The notes under the pieces were generated by a model, which was not told the DNA's origin, did not search any database, and saw only the letters and a list, made by a program, of their open reading frames with translations. A DNA stretch of 64,000 bases from Acidobacteriota bacterium (lineage in GTDB: Bacteria; Acidobacteriota; Terriglobia; UBA7540): contig CADDZC010000007.1 in the NCBI GenBank assembly GCA_902812365.1, positions 23,366-87,365 on the forward strand, read 5' to 3'. The translations under genes and the position numbers were made by a program. How positions within the stretch are numbered: position 1 is the stretch's first letter; every line of letters begins with the position of its first letter. Of this stretch, positions 29,390 through 38,223 are shown in pieces.

Positions 29390-31690
29390 ATGGAGGAACC
29401 TTCGGCCCGCCAACTGAATAGTCCTCAAGGTTTGGTGCGGGCTGACGCCGTCTCGATCCAGGAACCGGAAGTCTTGGAGGTGTCGCCCGAGGAAGTCCCA
29501 CATCTTCTTGATTATTGGGATGTTATCCTGAAGCGGCGATGGGTTGTCCTGGCCTGCCTGGTGGTCGTGTTTGCCACGGTAGCGATCGGTACCTTAAAGC
29601 AGAAGCCGCTCTATCAGGGAGACGTTCAGATAGAAATTGATCCGGAGCCCCCGAGCGTCGTCAATTTTCGCGAGGTTGTTAACGTAAGTCCAATCGATAT
29701 AGAAGCTTACCAGCAAACTCAGTTCAAAATCCTGCAGAGTCGCACCCTTGCCGATCGGGTGGTGCAAGACCTCCAGCTCTACCGCTACCCTGAATTCTAT
29801 CAGGGCCGCTCCTTATTTGGGCTGATCAAGAGTAATCCCGTCCAGCTTCCTCCCAGTTCGGACGCGCCACCGGATACTTCGGCGGACTATTATCGTAACG
29901 CCGTGAGCCATTTCATGGACGTTACCGACGTCAGTCCTGTGCGGAACACCAACTTGGTCGACGTCACCTTCCGGTCCGAGAATCCGGAGTTGGCAGCCCG
30001 CATCGCCAACAAGCTGGCGGACGAGTACATCAACGAAAACCTGCAGATTAAGTACGATGAGACGATGCGGGCGTCAGAGTGGTTGGAGGGCCAACTGGCC
30101 AAGCTCCAGGTCAAGGTGGAACAAGCGGATGACCGGCTGGCGGAGTATGCCCGACGCAACTCAATCGTCTTTATTAATGATAAGCAGAACCTGGCCAATG
30201 CCAAGTTGGCGCAGGTGCAGACTGACGACCTGAAGGCCCAGAACGACCGCTACCAAGCTCAGGCTCTCTACAGCCTGGTCGCCGCCGGAAAGTCAGACGA
30301 CGTTCCCGGCATCATTGACAATCGCGTGATCCAGGACTTGGAAGAGAAGAAGGCGGATTTAGAACGCCAGTATAGCGATCTGATCCTGACGGTCAAGCCC
30401 GAATACCCGAAGGCGGTGCAGTTGAAGAAGCAGATTGACACATTGCAAAAATCGATTGACCGCCAGAAAGCGGCGGTGGTCAAGAATATTGTTGACCAAT
30501 ACCATGCCGCCGTCAGTCACGAAGAATATCTCAACAAAGCCGTCGAGCAGGCCAAAAAGGAAGTCAACGAAATTGCCGATAAGACTATTACTTACAATAT
30601 CTTAAAGCGGGATGCGGACAGCAACCACGAACTCTACGACGGCATGCTGCAACGCATGAAGGAGGCCAAGGTGGCCGCCGGCCTGAAGGCCAGCAACATC
30701 CACATTGTGGATGCCGCGATTGTCCCCAAAAGACCCGTCCGGCCCCGCGTTTTGCTCAACTTGGCGTTAGGGGTGATTTTAGGCCTTGGATTGGGTATTG
30801 GGCTGGCATTTTTCCAGGAGTACCTCGACAAGACCCTGAAGACTTCCGATGACGTCGAGCAGTTGTTGCGTCTCCCCTCGCTGGGCGTGCTACCGAGATT
30901 CTTCCTGAACGGGCATGGCCGAACCCACGAGGAGAGTCTGGTGCCGCTCGGCGACCACGGGCACTCGGACGCCGTCGCGCCCGCCATCCAGCGGAGTCCG
31001 GAAGCGGTGGAGGCCTTCCGATCCCTGCGGACGTCCATCCTGCTTTCCGCCAGCCCCGTGCCCCGGTTGATCCTGGTGACCAGCGCCCTGCCGAGTGAAG
31101 GGAAGACGACGACGGCGGTGAATCTGGGGGCGACGCTGGCCAGCCTGGGCAGTAAAGTGGTCGTGGTGGATTGCGACATGCGCCGTCCCTCGTGCCACCG
31201 CTCGACGGGGGTCGAGAATAACCCGGGCTTCGTTCGCTGTTTGACGGGCCATGTAGGGCTTCAGGAAGCGGTGCTGCCCGTGCCCGGCGTCGCCAATCTC
31301 TACGTCATCCCCTGCGGCCCGATACCCCCCAACCCTGCCGAAGTGCTCTCGTCGCCTCTGGCGGCAGAGCTGCTTCGCCAGCTGCGCGCTCAGTTCGAAT
31401 ACGTGCTGGTGGATTCGCCGCCCCTGTTGAGCGTCTCCGACAGCCGGATTTTGGCTACGATGACGGATGCCGTGGTGCTGGTAACCCGCGCGCACTCAAC
31501 GCCTTACGATCTGGTGCGCCGCGCGCGCTCGTTGCTCTACGGCACCGGCGCCCGCATCCTCGGCGTGGCGCTCAATGACGTCGATCTCCACCAGGGCGGG
31601 CTCGGGTACGAGCAATATAAGTACGGCTACGGATATGGGTATGTCGCTAGCGATAACGCGTCCGAGGGTCACGGTGGACCTCAGGACTGA
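29390..31690 (+). CDS. Wzz/BY-kinase fusion (polysaccharide co-polymerase and tyrosine autokinase)
   Basis: A 766-aa inner-membrane protein. It has an N-terminal Wzz domain with a first helix (VVLACLVVVFATVAIGTL), a long periplasmic coiled-coil region (about 210-400) and a second helix (ALGVILGLGLGIGLAFFQEYL). The cytoplasmic bacterial tyrosine kinase follows with Walker A (PSEGKTTTAVNLG, about 567-577), Walker A' (VVVVDCDMRRPS) and Walker B (YVLVDSPPLL). The C-terminus has the expected tyrosine cluster (YEQYKYGYGYGY), the autophosphorylation sites. The ATG at 29390 fits the GAGGAG four bases ahead. Such proteins control chain length and export together with the Wza partner. Confidence 0.93.
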   Translation: MEEPSARQLNSPQGLVRADAVSIQEPEVLEVSPEEVPHLLDYWDVILKRRWVVLACLVVVFATVAIGTLKQKPLYQGDVQIEIDPEPPSVVNFREVVNVSPIDIEAYQQTQFKILQSRTLADRVVQDLQLYRYPEFYQGRSLFGLIKSNPVQLPPSSDAPPDTSADYYRNAVSHFMDVTDVSPVRNTNLVDVTFRSENPELAARIANKLADEYINENLQIKYDETMRASEWLEGQLAKLQVKVEQADDRLAEYARRNSIVFINDKQNLANAKLAQVQTDDLKAQNDRYQAQALYSLVAAGKSDDVPGIIDNRVIQDLEEKKADLERQYSDLILTVKPEYPKAVQLKKQIDTLQKSIDRQKAAVVKNIVDQYHAAVSHEEYLNKAVEQAKKEVNEIADKTITYNILKRDADSNHELYDGMLQRMKEAKVAAGLKASNIHIVDAAIVPKRPVRPRVLLNLALGVILGLGLGIGLAFFQEYLDKTLKTSDDVEQLLRLPSLGVLPRFFLNGHGRTHEESLVPLGDHGHSDAVAPAIQRSPEAVEAFRSLRTSILLSASPVPRLILVTSALPSEGKTTTAVNLGATLASLGSKVVVVDCDMRRPSCHRSTGVENNPGFVRCLTGHVGLQEAVLPVPGVANLYVIPCGPIPPNPAEVLSSPLAAELLRQLRAQFEYVLVDSPPLLSVSDSRILATMTDAVVLVTRAHSTPYDLVRRARSLLYGTGARILGVALNDVDLHQGGLGYEQYKYGYGYGYVASDNASEGHGGPQD

Positions 31691-31819
31691 CGGCGTTTGG
31701 TTTACTATTCCCCATATCAACTTCCAGTTATCCCATGGGATTCTTTGGTGGGGTTCGCTTTAGTCGTGCGGCAGCTGTGCAAAAGAGAACCGTAGCCTGT
31801 GGTTCGTGGGGCGTGAAGC

Positions 31820-33388
31820 GTGCTCAAGGATCAGAAAGAGCAAACGGAGACTGCGAGAGACGGGCAGGGCCAGAAGTTGATCAGGAACACGCTATTCAAC
31901 TTTCTGGGACAGTTTTACATTCTTGCGTTGGGAATTGCAGTCGTACCTTACGTCGTTCATCGACTCGGGGCCGGCCTTTACGGTGTTGTGGTGCTGGTTG
32001 CTACGATCGGTGGCTTCGGGTCGATGTTGAGCCTAGGGATAGGAAACGCTCTCGGAAAGTTCGTCTCTGAGTACCATTGGCGTAACGAGCTTCGGACTAT
32101 TCGCACCTTATTCCGAACCGGTTTCACGACCGCCCTGCTGGGCGGCATAGCTGGCGCACTGCTTCTGATAGTTTTCAGAGATCCGATATCGCGGTGGTTG
32201 TTCCATGACGATTCTACCGTTGGACGATACTTGAATTGCGCACTGTGGGTCACGGCCTTCGGCCTTCTCACCGCACCGCCGATCGAGGCTCTATCCGCCA
32301 TCATTACCGGCTTGCAACGCTTCGACCTGATTAATCGGGTGAATGTGTTCGTCGCTAGCGTACGAAACTTCGGAATGATATTGGTGCTGATCATGGGACT
32401 CTATCTGAAGTCGATACTAATCGTCCTTGGCATCTCCGGCATCGCGAACCTGTTGGGCTGTCTCTACTATGCGCGGCAATTGATGCCGGGCCTGAGGCTT
32501 GCTCCGCAGCTCGACATGAAGTGCCTGAAGCAACTCGTCGGATATTCAGCGTTTGTACTGTTGGCAGGCGTCAGCGCTTTGGCTGTGCACAGATTCGACC
32601 GCGTCCTGGTCGCGTATTTCTTGCCGATTTCAGCCGTCAGTTTTTATGCAGTGCCTTACTCGTTGGCGGAAAAGACCGGTTCGGCCGTGGGTAATGTAAC
32701 CTCGGTGATTTTCCCGTCAGCGAGTGAGCTCGCGGCGAGGCAAGCCGAAGAGAAACTTCAGAGGCTATACATTTACGCGACCAAGATTACTCTACTTGTG
32801 GCTTTACCGGTGACGGCTGTTTTGATGGCTTATCCGGGCCCGATCCTACGTTCGTGGGTGGGCACTGAGTTTGCTGTCCGGGGGGCCTCGACTCTTCGTC
32901 TTTTGAGTGGGGGATTTCTCCTGAATATTCTCGGTCACGTGCCTTACGTCGTCACCCAAGGCATCGGTCGACCTTGGCTGTCCGCTAAGTTCTCGATCTT
33001 AAACGGGATCGGAAACGTCATGCTGCTCATCGTTTTGATACCGATTTGGGGAATTCGCGGCGCTGGCGCGGGGTTTTTGCTTGCAGAGGCATTGATCATT
33101 CCGGCGTTTGTTCATGAAGCGAACCGGATCCTCAAGGTGCCGTGGAGATTGTTAATGTTTCGATCTTACTTGTTCCCACTCATTTCTGGAACGATGACGT
33201 TTCTCGTTCTTTGGCTCTTTCGTGACTTCGTCACCTCACCCTGGAAGCTCGCAGCGTGCTGCGGACTAGGGTTTGCGGTTTACGCCGCGTCCGTTCTCGC
33301 CATGACGCTTGATAGCCGCGAGCGAATGGAAATTTACCGGCAGCTGGCGAACATCTTCGGGCTCAGGCGGAGCGTAGCCAGTGTGTGA
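31820..33388 (+). CDS. Polysaccharide flippase (Wzx/MOP superfamily)
   Basis: A 522-aa multi-spanning membrane protein. It begins with LIRNTLFNFLGQFYILALGI, the usual Wzx N-terminus, and contains about 12-14 hydrophobic helices, including VFLLAGVSALAVHRFDRVLV-like segments in the middle. It should flip the lipid-linked repeat unit across the inner membrane. A GTG start at 31820 is used; there is no strong ribosome site. It overlaps the next gene by 8 bases. Base composition is visibly less GC-rich than in the kinase gene upstream, suggesting this part of the locus was exchanged. Confidence 0.88.
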   Translation: MLKDQKEQTETARDGQGQKLIRNTLFNFLGQFYILALGIAVVPYVVHRLGAGLYGVVVLVATIGGFGSMLSLGIGNALGKFVSEYHWRNELRTIRTLFRTGFTTALLGGIAGALLLIVFRDPISRWLFHDDSTVGRYLNCALWVTAFGLLTAPPIEALSAIITGLQRFDLINRVNVFVASVRNFGMILVLIMGLYLKSILIVLGISGIANLLGCLYYARQLMPGLRLAPQLDMKCLKQLVGYSAFVLLAGVSALAVHRFDRVLVAYFLPISAVSFYAVPYSLAEKTGSAVGNVTSVIFPSASELAARQAEEKLQRLYIYATKITLLVALPVTAVLMAYPGPILRSWVGTEFAVRGASTLRLLSGGFLLNILGHVPYVVTQGIGRPWLSAKFSILNGIGNVMLLIVLIPIWGIRGAGAGFLLAEALIIPAFVHEANRILKVPWRLLMFRSYLFPLISGTMTFLVLWLFRDFVTSPWKLAACCGLGFAVYAASVLAMTLDSRERMEIYRQLANIFGLRRSVASV

Positions 33389-34181
33389 GCTCGAGACAAG
33401 TCGCCCCGTGTTGACAGGAGAGCGGGTTGTTCCTGACGATGAGAATTGTAGAGAGACCTTCTTGGAGCATGTGGCCCGCTATCGCTTTGCACAATCCTTT
33501 GTGAGGGGTTTGCGCGTGCTCGATGTGGCCTGCGGTGTCGGCTACGGGACGGCCATGCTCGCACAGGCGGACGCGAGTGAAGTTATCGGAATTGATATCG
33601 ACAAGGGAGCAATCGATTACGCGCAGCGGAGATATGGAGCGATTGCCGGCGTTCGTTTCGCTCGAGCATCTGCCCTCCATCTTACTGGAATCGTTCGGAA
33701 CCCTATCGATCTTTGCGTTTCGTTTGAAACTATTGAGCATCTGGAGGAGCCCGAGAAGTTTCTAAGGGATGTGCGCGAGATCTTGGTTCCTTCCGGACGG
33801 CTCATCATTTCGACACCGAACCGATACTTGTACTGCCCGGGTAACACCGACGGCGTTCACCCTGCCAACCCCTTCCATCGTATCGAATGGAAGGTGGATG
33901 AATTCATTTCGTTGCTTTCGGGCTGCTTCGAAGTGAAAACAGTCTTGGGACAAGTCCTGTGGCCTTTGGGCCGCGCTAGACTCTACCATTGGATGCATCG
34001 GACGAAGCGGAAAATTCCCGAACCGCTGCTGACTAGCCCACTGAGGGTCATCTGGCGTCCTGTGACGAGCTTGGTTCGAGAGGCGACCGTCAGCGATCTT
34101 GATCAGCGCAATCGCGTGCGGCCTTATTCACAATCCGAAATACCGCGGTTCGTAATTTGCGTTTGCAGAAGACGCGATTAG
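33381..34181 (+). CDS. Class I SAM-dependent methyltransferase in glycan locus
   Basis: A 266-aa Methyltransf_11-type enzyme with motif I VLDVACGVGYGTAMLA (about 45-60), VIGIDIDKGAIDYA and the post-motif LCVSFETIEHLEEPEKFL. It most likely methylates a sugar or lipid-linked glycan intermediate, judging by location only. The start is GTG at 33381, 8 bases inside the flippase gene, with GCGGAGCG upstream. The next segment downstream is pseudogene debris. Confidence 0.85.
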   Translation: MCELETSRPVLTGERVVPDDENCRETFLEHVARYRFAQSFVRGLRVLDVACGVGYGTAMLAQADASEVIGIDIDKGAIDYAQRRYGAIAGVRFARASALHLTGIVRNPIDLCVSFETIEHLEEPEKFLRDVREILVPSGRLIISTPNRYLYCPGNTDGVHPANPFHRIEWKVDEFISLLSGCFEVKTVLGQVLWPLGRARLYHWMHRTKRKIPEPLLTSPLRVIWRPVTSLVREATVSDLDQRNRVRPYSQSEIPRFVICVCRRRD

Positions 34182-34258
34182 ACAGGTCCCGAGTCGAAGG
34201 GGAGCGTCTTTTGAAGCGTCGAACGGAAGCGGAACGGGCATTCGCGAAGCACCGCGCA

Positions 34259-34860
34259 ATGCGAAGCGATTTGGGAGTCTCCATTGCCATACGTACGTTC
34301 AATGGGGCGGAGTTTTTCCAGACTCAATTGGAGAGCATTCTGAGCGAATTTTGCCCTCCGGACGAAATGGCGTTCTGCGATGACGGCTCGACGGATGGCA
34401 CGGTAGACTTGGCTCAGGAGGTGCTCCATGGCTGGCCCGGCATTGCGCGCATCTTGCGGAATGAGCGGCGGCTGGGCTACACCAAAAATTTGGAGAGGGC
34501 AATCCAGCCTACGACTTTTGAGAAACTCTAGCGTGGGCTTAGTCGATTGCGATGCGCAACGAGCTGACGGTTTATTGTGCCCCATGGGAAGGACGGTGTT
34601 ACAGTCCCGACCTGAGAGACGGCTGGCTGTCGAGCGGTCAGCGCGGCCGCTGAGCGGAAGGCATGATATTGGCGTTCTCGGCGCACCACGGCCTTTCGCT
34701 GCAGGCTCAAGCCTGTGGCCCTGCTGATCCCCGATGGGCGGGGACACGACCACTGGATTGCCTTTTTAGCCCACGCTCTCACCGAAGTCGGGCCCCCCCG
34801 GCCAGCCGCTCATGTATTACCGGCGACAGCGGAACAATTCGGGTTATGACGCCGGCCTCG
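34259..34860 (+). pseudogene. Broken GT2 glycosyltransferase
   Basis: The first part is an intact N-terminus of a GT2 glycosyltransferase (VSIAIRTFNGAEFFQTQLES, then the DDGSTDGT nucleotide-binding motif and RRLGYTKNLERAI). It stops early, at 34529-34531. Later family signatures continue in other frames: SVGLVDCDAQRADGLLCPMG near 34530-34590, GMILAFSAHHG near 34660-34693, LIPDGRGHDHWIAFL near 34724-34768 and MYYRRQRNNSGYD at 34812-34850. At least three frame changes and a deletion near 34510 are needed. The order of motifs matches an intact rhamnosyltransferase-like GT2, so this is one decayed gene. Confidence 0.75.
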
Positions 34861-34861
34861 A

Positions 34862-35153
34862 TAGCAAACGCAGGCGTTGGTTTGCGTGGGGCAGCCGTGG
34901 TCACGACCCGGCCGGGGACGGGAGACTGGTCAGGAACCGGGAGAACTGCCTGGTCGTGCCGACCCGCGACGTAGCGGGAATGGCAGCCGCAGTTGAGGAA
35001 TTGATCGAGGATCGGAACTTGCGGCAGCGACTCGGGAAAGCAGGTTATGCAACTGCCCAAGGGATGTGCTGGGCCAGCGCCTCAGCCGCTTTCGAGGCGG
35101 CGTTGTTTCAAGCGATCGCTGAGGCGAATCATTCCAAAGCAGCGGTGCCCTAA
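34862..35153 (+). pseudogene. C-terminal remnant of a GT4 glycosyltransferase
   Basis: The segment begins in one frame with GAAVVTTRPGTGD (about 34890-34928), the usual GVPVV-type motif, and continues in another frame with RLVRNRENCLVVPTRDVAGM and AAAVEELIEDRNLRQRLG, the C-terminal Rossmann end of GT4 enzymes. The N-terminal two thirds are missing. It directly abuts the broken GT2 gene, so a deletion probably fused two glycosyltransferase remains. Confidence 0.7.
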
Positions 35154-35212
35154 CAGAGACCAACTACTGAACCGGTACTGGAGAAACTAGACTAAAAGAT
35201 ACATACCAGGGT

Positions 35213-36157
35213 TTGGACTTGAACGAGCGGACTTTTTCGGTTGCTACCATAACCGTGGCGTGGAATGGCTCGACAATTCTTCCCCGACAGTTGCGGGCCC
35301 TCTTAGAGCAAACCCGCTCGATTCAGGAAATCATCGTTGTGGATAACGCGTCTACTGACGATACGCTCACCATAGTAAGGCGTGACTTTCCAAATGTTAC
35401 CGCCCTTTCAATGCCTGACAATCTTGGGGTGGGAGGTGGCTTCGTCGCCGGGTTGGAGTATGCTTTCAAAAAGGGACATGATTGGTTCTGGCTGTTTGAT
35501 CAGGATAGCCAACCCGCCCCGAAAGCCCTCGAAGAGCTGCTGAAGGCCTTGGAGCAGCTTCCCGAGCAGGCAAGCAAGATCGGTATTCTGGCTTCTCTAC
35601 CTGTGGATCCCCAATTTGGAGTAGAACACTACGGGCTCTATTGGCGCGACCGCTTCGTGCCTGTTCCGCCCGAAGAATCGCGCCGACCAATATGCTTCGT
35701 TGATTTGGTTATCTCCTCGGGGAGCCTCATCCGGCGCGAAGCCATTCAAGCGGTTGGCTTTCCTCGCAAGGACTTTTTTATGGATTTTGTAGATCATGAG
35801 TTTAACCTTCGGATTCGGCGCGGCGGGTTTCAAATCGCTCAAGTTCGTCAGAGCATTCTGTACCATCAGTTGGGACGCACCGCCCTAAAGAAGAGATTTC
35901 TCCGCCGCTCTATTCGAATGGTCAGTAGCCAACCCAGTTGGAGACGCTATTATATGACTCGCAATGAAACCTTCACAGCTTGGCATCTTTTTGGCACGCC
36001 TAAATCGAGAGCCTTCTTGGTGCTTCGAATGCTTCGATGTGCCGTGAGTATTGTATTTTTCGAGGACGAAGAAAGAATTGCAAGCCTACGCATGCACGCA
36101 CTTGGTTTTTGGCATGGGTTAAATAAGAAGCTGGGCATCAGACGCACGACGAGTTAG
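35213..36157 (+). CDS. GT2 glycosyltransferase (rhamnosyltransferase-like)
   Basis: A 314-aa GT-A fold glycosyltransferase. It has FSVATITVAWNGSTILPRQL at the start, VVDNASTDDT, the DxD-type motif WLFDQDSQP (about 94-102) and DLVISSGSLIRREAIQAVG with DFVDHEFNLRIRRGG, typical of RfbF/WbbL-like rhamnosyltransferases. It acts on the cytoplasmic face of the inner membrane. The start TTG at 35213 is tentative. Base composition is lower in GC than the nucleotidylyltransferase gene that follows. Sugar specificity cannot be read. Confidence 0.85.
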   Translation: MDLNERTFSVATITVAWNGSTILPRQLRALLEQTRSIQEIIVVDNASTDDTLTIVRRDFPNVTALSMPDNLGVGGGFVAGLEYAFKKGHDWFWLFDQDSQPAPKALEELLKALEQLPEQASKIGILASLPVDPQFGVEHYGLYWRDRFVPVPPEESRRPICFVDLVISSGSLIRREAIQAVGFPRKDFFMDFVDHEFNLRIRRGGFQIAQVRQSILYHQLGRTALKKRFLRRSIRMVSSQPSWRRYYMTRNETFTAWHLFGTPKSRAFLVLRMLRCAVSIVFFEDEERIASLRMHALGFWHGLNKKLGIRRTTS

Positions 36158-36297
36158 AACGAGCATGCTCAGCTCGCATGGATAGCATTGTCGCCGATTG
36201 ACCTGCTGCGTCCAAGAACCATAGTAGTCATCGAGATGAAGATGCAGGAGCGCAGCGGAGTCATAGTCGGCAGTCCTAACCAAGGAAAGGACGCGCG

Positions 36298-37065
36298 ATG
36301 CCACCTTTAAAAGGGGTCGTCTTAGCTGGTGGAACGGGTTCGCGCCTCTACCCGCTGACCCGAGTCACGAACAAGCATCTGCTTCCCGTTTACAATCAGC
36401 CGATGATTTTCTACCCCATCCAGACCCTGGTGAACGCCGGCATTCGGGATATCTTGGTCGTGACCGGCGGGCAGAATGCCGGAGATTTTCTTCGCTTGCT
36501 CGGGAACGGGAAGGACTTCGGCCTTCAGCACATCAACTATACGTATCAGGAGGGCGAAGGCGGCATCGCCGACGCCCTTCGGCTGGCCGAGCACTTCGCC
36601 GACCGCCAGCCGATCTGCGTCATTCTGGGTGATAACATCATCGAGACGAATATCGTGGCAGCCCGGGAGAAATTTGAACGGCACGCTCGGGGCGGCCATA
36701 TTCTACTGAAGGAGGTGCCAGATCCGCAGCGTTTTGGCGTGCCCGTCTTGGAAGGGGATCGAATTCTGAAGATAGAAGAGAAACCCCTGCATCCGAAATC
36801 CCCTTACGCGGTGATCGGCATTTACATGTACGACGAAACGGTTTTTGATCGTATCCGCAGGCTGAAACGTTCTGCGCGGGGGGAGTTTGAGATCACGGAC
36901 GTGAACAATCAATATATCGAGGAGGGAACGCTCTCCTACAGCGTGTTGGAGGGCTGGTGGACGGATGCTGGCACGTTCGAGTCGCTGTTGCGCGCCAACA
37001 ACCTGGTGGCCCAGGGTGGCGCCAACCACATCGGAACCCCGGCCGCAGCCCGGGGATCAATGTGA
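36298..37065 (+). CDS. Sugar nucleotidylyltransferase, RmlA-like
   Basis: A 255-aa glucose-1-phosphate thymidylyltransferase-type enzyme that would make an NDP-sugar donor. The P-loop-like signature GVVLAGGTGSRLYPLT (about 6-21), NKHLLPVYNQPMIFYPI, VILGDNI and EKP (the catalytic Lys region) are present. It is shorter than E. coli RmlA (about 290 aa), lacking the C-terminal allosteric part, like other short actinobacterial and archaeal forms. GGAAAGGAC precedes the ATG. RmlB, C and D are not nearby, so the end product is uncertain. Confidence 0.88.
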   Translation: MPPLKGVVLAGGTGSRLYPLTRVTNKHLLPVYNQPMIFYPIQTLVNAGIRDILVVTGGQNAGDFLRLLGNGKDFGLQHINYTYQEGEGGIADALRLAEHFADRQPICVILGDNIIETNIVAAREKFERHARGGHILLKEVPDPQRFGVPVLEGDRILKIEEKPLHPKSPYAVIGIYMYDETVFDRIRRLKRSARGEFEITDVNNQYIEEGTLSYSVLEGWWTDAGTFESLLRANNLVAQGGANHIGTPAAARGSM

Positions 37066-38162
37066 GCGACGAGCGCGGCGAATGGCTGGCTCCGTCCACC
37101 GCCTATCGTGATCTCGGCCGGGGGCACCGAGCGGGGGCAGACAACGGCAGTTGCCGATCGCAACCGACCCAAATGATGGAAACGACCGCTGCAGCCAAGG
37201 ATGTTGACCTTTCGATTTGCATTCTGACGCGGAGTCAGCCGCAATTGCTGCCGGAATGTGTGGCGGCGTGTCTGAAGGAGGCGCGGCGGGCTGAGGTCAC
37301 ATTCGAGATCATCATCGTGGACAACGCCTCGGAAGATCGGTATCCGGAAAAGCTTCTGGCTCTGTCGCCGTCCATCAGGGTGCTCCGCAATGAGCGGAAT
37401 GTGGGTTTTTCGGCCGGCAACAATCAGGCGATCCGCGCGAGCCGTGGACAGTATGTGCTGATCTTGAACGACGACGCGATCCTGCAGGAAGACTCGCTGG
37501 GCCTGATGCTTCAGGAGCTAAAATCGGATCCCCGGATTGGTGGGGTGGGGCCGCGGCTTCTGAATACTGACGGCACGTTGCAGCGGAATTTCACCCATCT
37601 TCGGTTTCCCCATCTTCGAGGAATCATATGCCAACTATTACGGATCGAGGCGCTGTTAGATAGGTGTACTCTAACCCGCGATCTGTTCACGTTAAGTCGA
37701 AACCTCAATAGAACATCTGAAGCCGATCACCTTGCATCAGCTTGCTTCCTTGTCTACCGTCGAGCCATTGAAGCAGTCAATCTTTATGATGAGAGCTTCC
37801 ACTATTTGTACGAAGATGCTGACCTTTGCTTTCGACTAAAGAAGGCGGGGTGGAGGATCGTTTACGTAGCTGAGGCTCGGGTCAGTCATTATAAGTCGTC
37901 TTCATGGATGGAACTATCGTGGCTGGAACGTAACACGATCGCATTCCAATCGATGCTACGATTCTTCCGCAAGCACAGCCATCCTGTAAGGGTCTTTTTA
38001 GTGAGGCTGGCGCTGGCTGTGGTTATGCTGGTGAGGCTGCCGACCGTAATTCTGCTGAGAACGTGGAAAGCCCGCTCCATCCATGAGGGATTGCGAAGTT
38101 CCGTTTCGCCGACGCTCAAGGTCATCTACATGCTTATTGCTTATACTGGTACGAAGGTTTGA
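37062..38162 (+). CDS. GT2 glycosyltransferase
   Basis: A GT2 enzyme of about 366 aa with DLSICILTRSQPQLLPECVAA, VVDNASEDRY, LRNERNVGFSAGNNQAI, the LILNDDA acidic motif and FLVYRRAIEAV...YEDADLCFRLKKAGW. One C-terminal hydrophobic stretch (VRVFLVRLALAVVMLVRLPTVI) may anchor it. The GTG start overlaps the stop of the preceding gene (GTGA) and has GGGGAT before it. A start at 37173 (MMETTAAAKDVDL) is also possible but lacks a ribosome site. GC content falls sharply inside the gene near 37610, from about 61% (37441-37560) to about 46% (37621-37740) by hand count, suggesting a recombination joint. Confidence 0.85.
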   Translation: MSDERGEWLAPSTAYRDLGRGHRAGADNGSCRSQPTQMMETTAAAKDVDLSICILTRSQPQLLPECVAACLKEARRAEVTFEIIIVDNASEDRYPEKLLALSPSIRVLRNERNVGFSAGNNQAIRASRGQYVLILNDDAILQEDSLGLMLQELKSDPRIGGVGPRLLNTDGTLQRNFTHLRFPHLRGIICQLLRIEALLDRCTLTRDLFTLSRNLNRTSEADHLASACFLVYRRAIEAVNLYDESFHYLYEDADLCFRLKKAGWRIVYVAEARVSHYKSSSWMELSWLERNTIAFQSMLRFFRKHSHPVRVFLVRLALAVVMLVRLPTVILLRTWKARSIHEGLRSSVSPTLKVIYMLIAYTGTKV

Positions 38163-38223
38163 CGGGTGCGTGTGGGAAAAGGCTGGGACGTGAACAATTG
38201 GGTGGGGTAAACCGGTGAGATAG

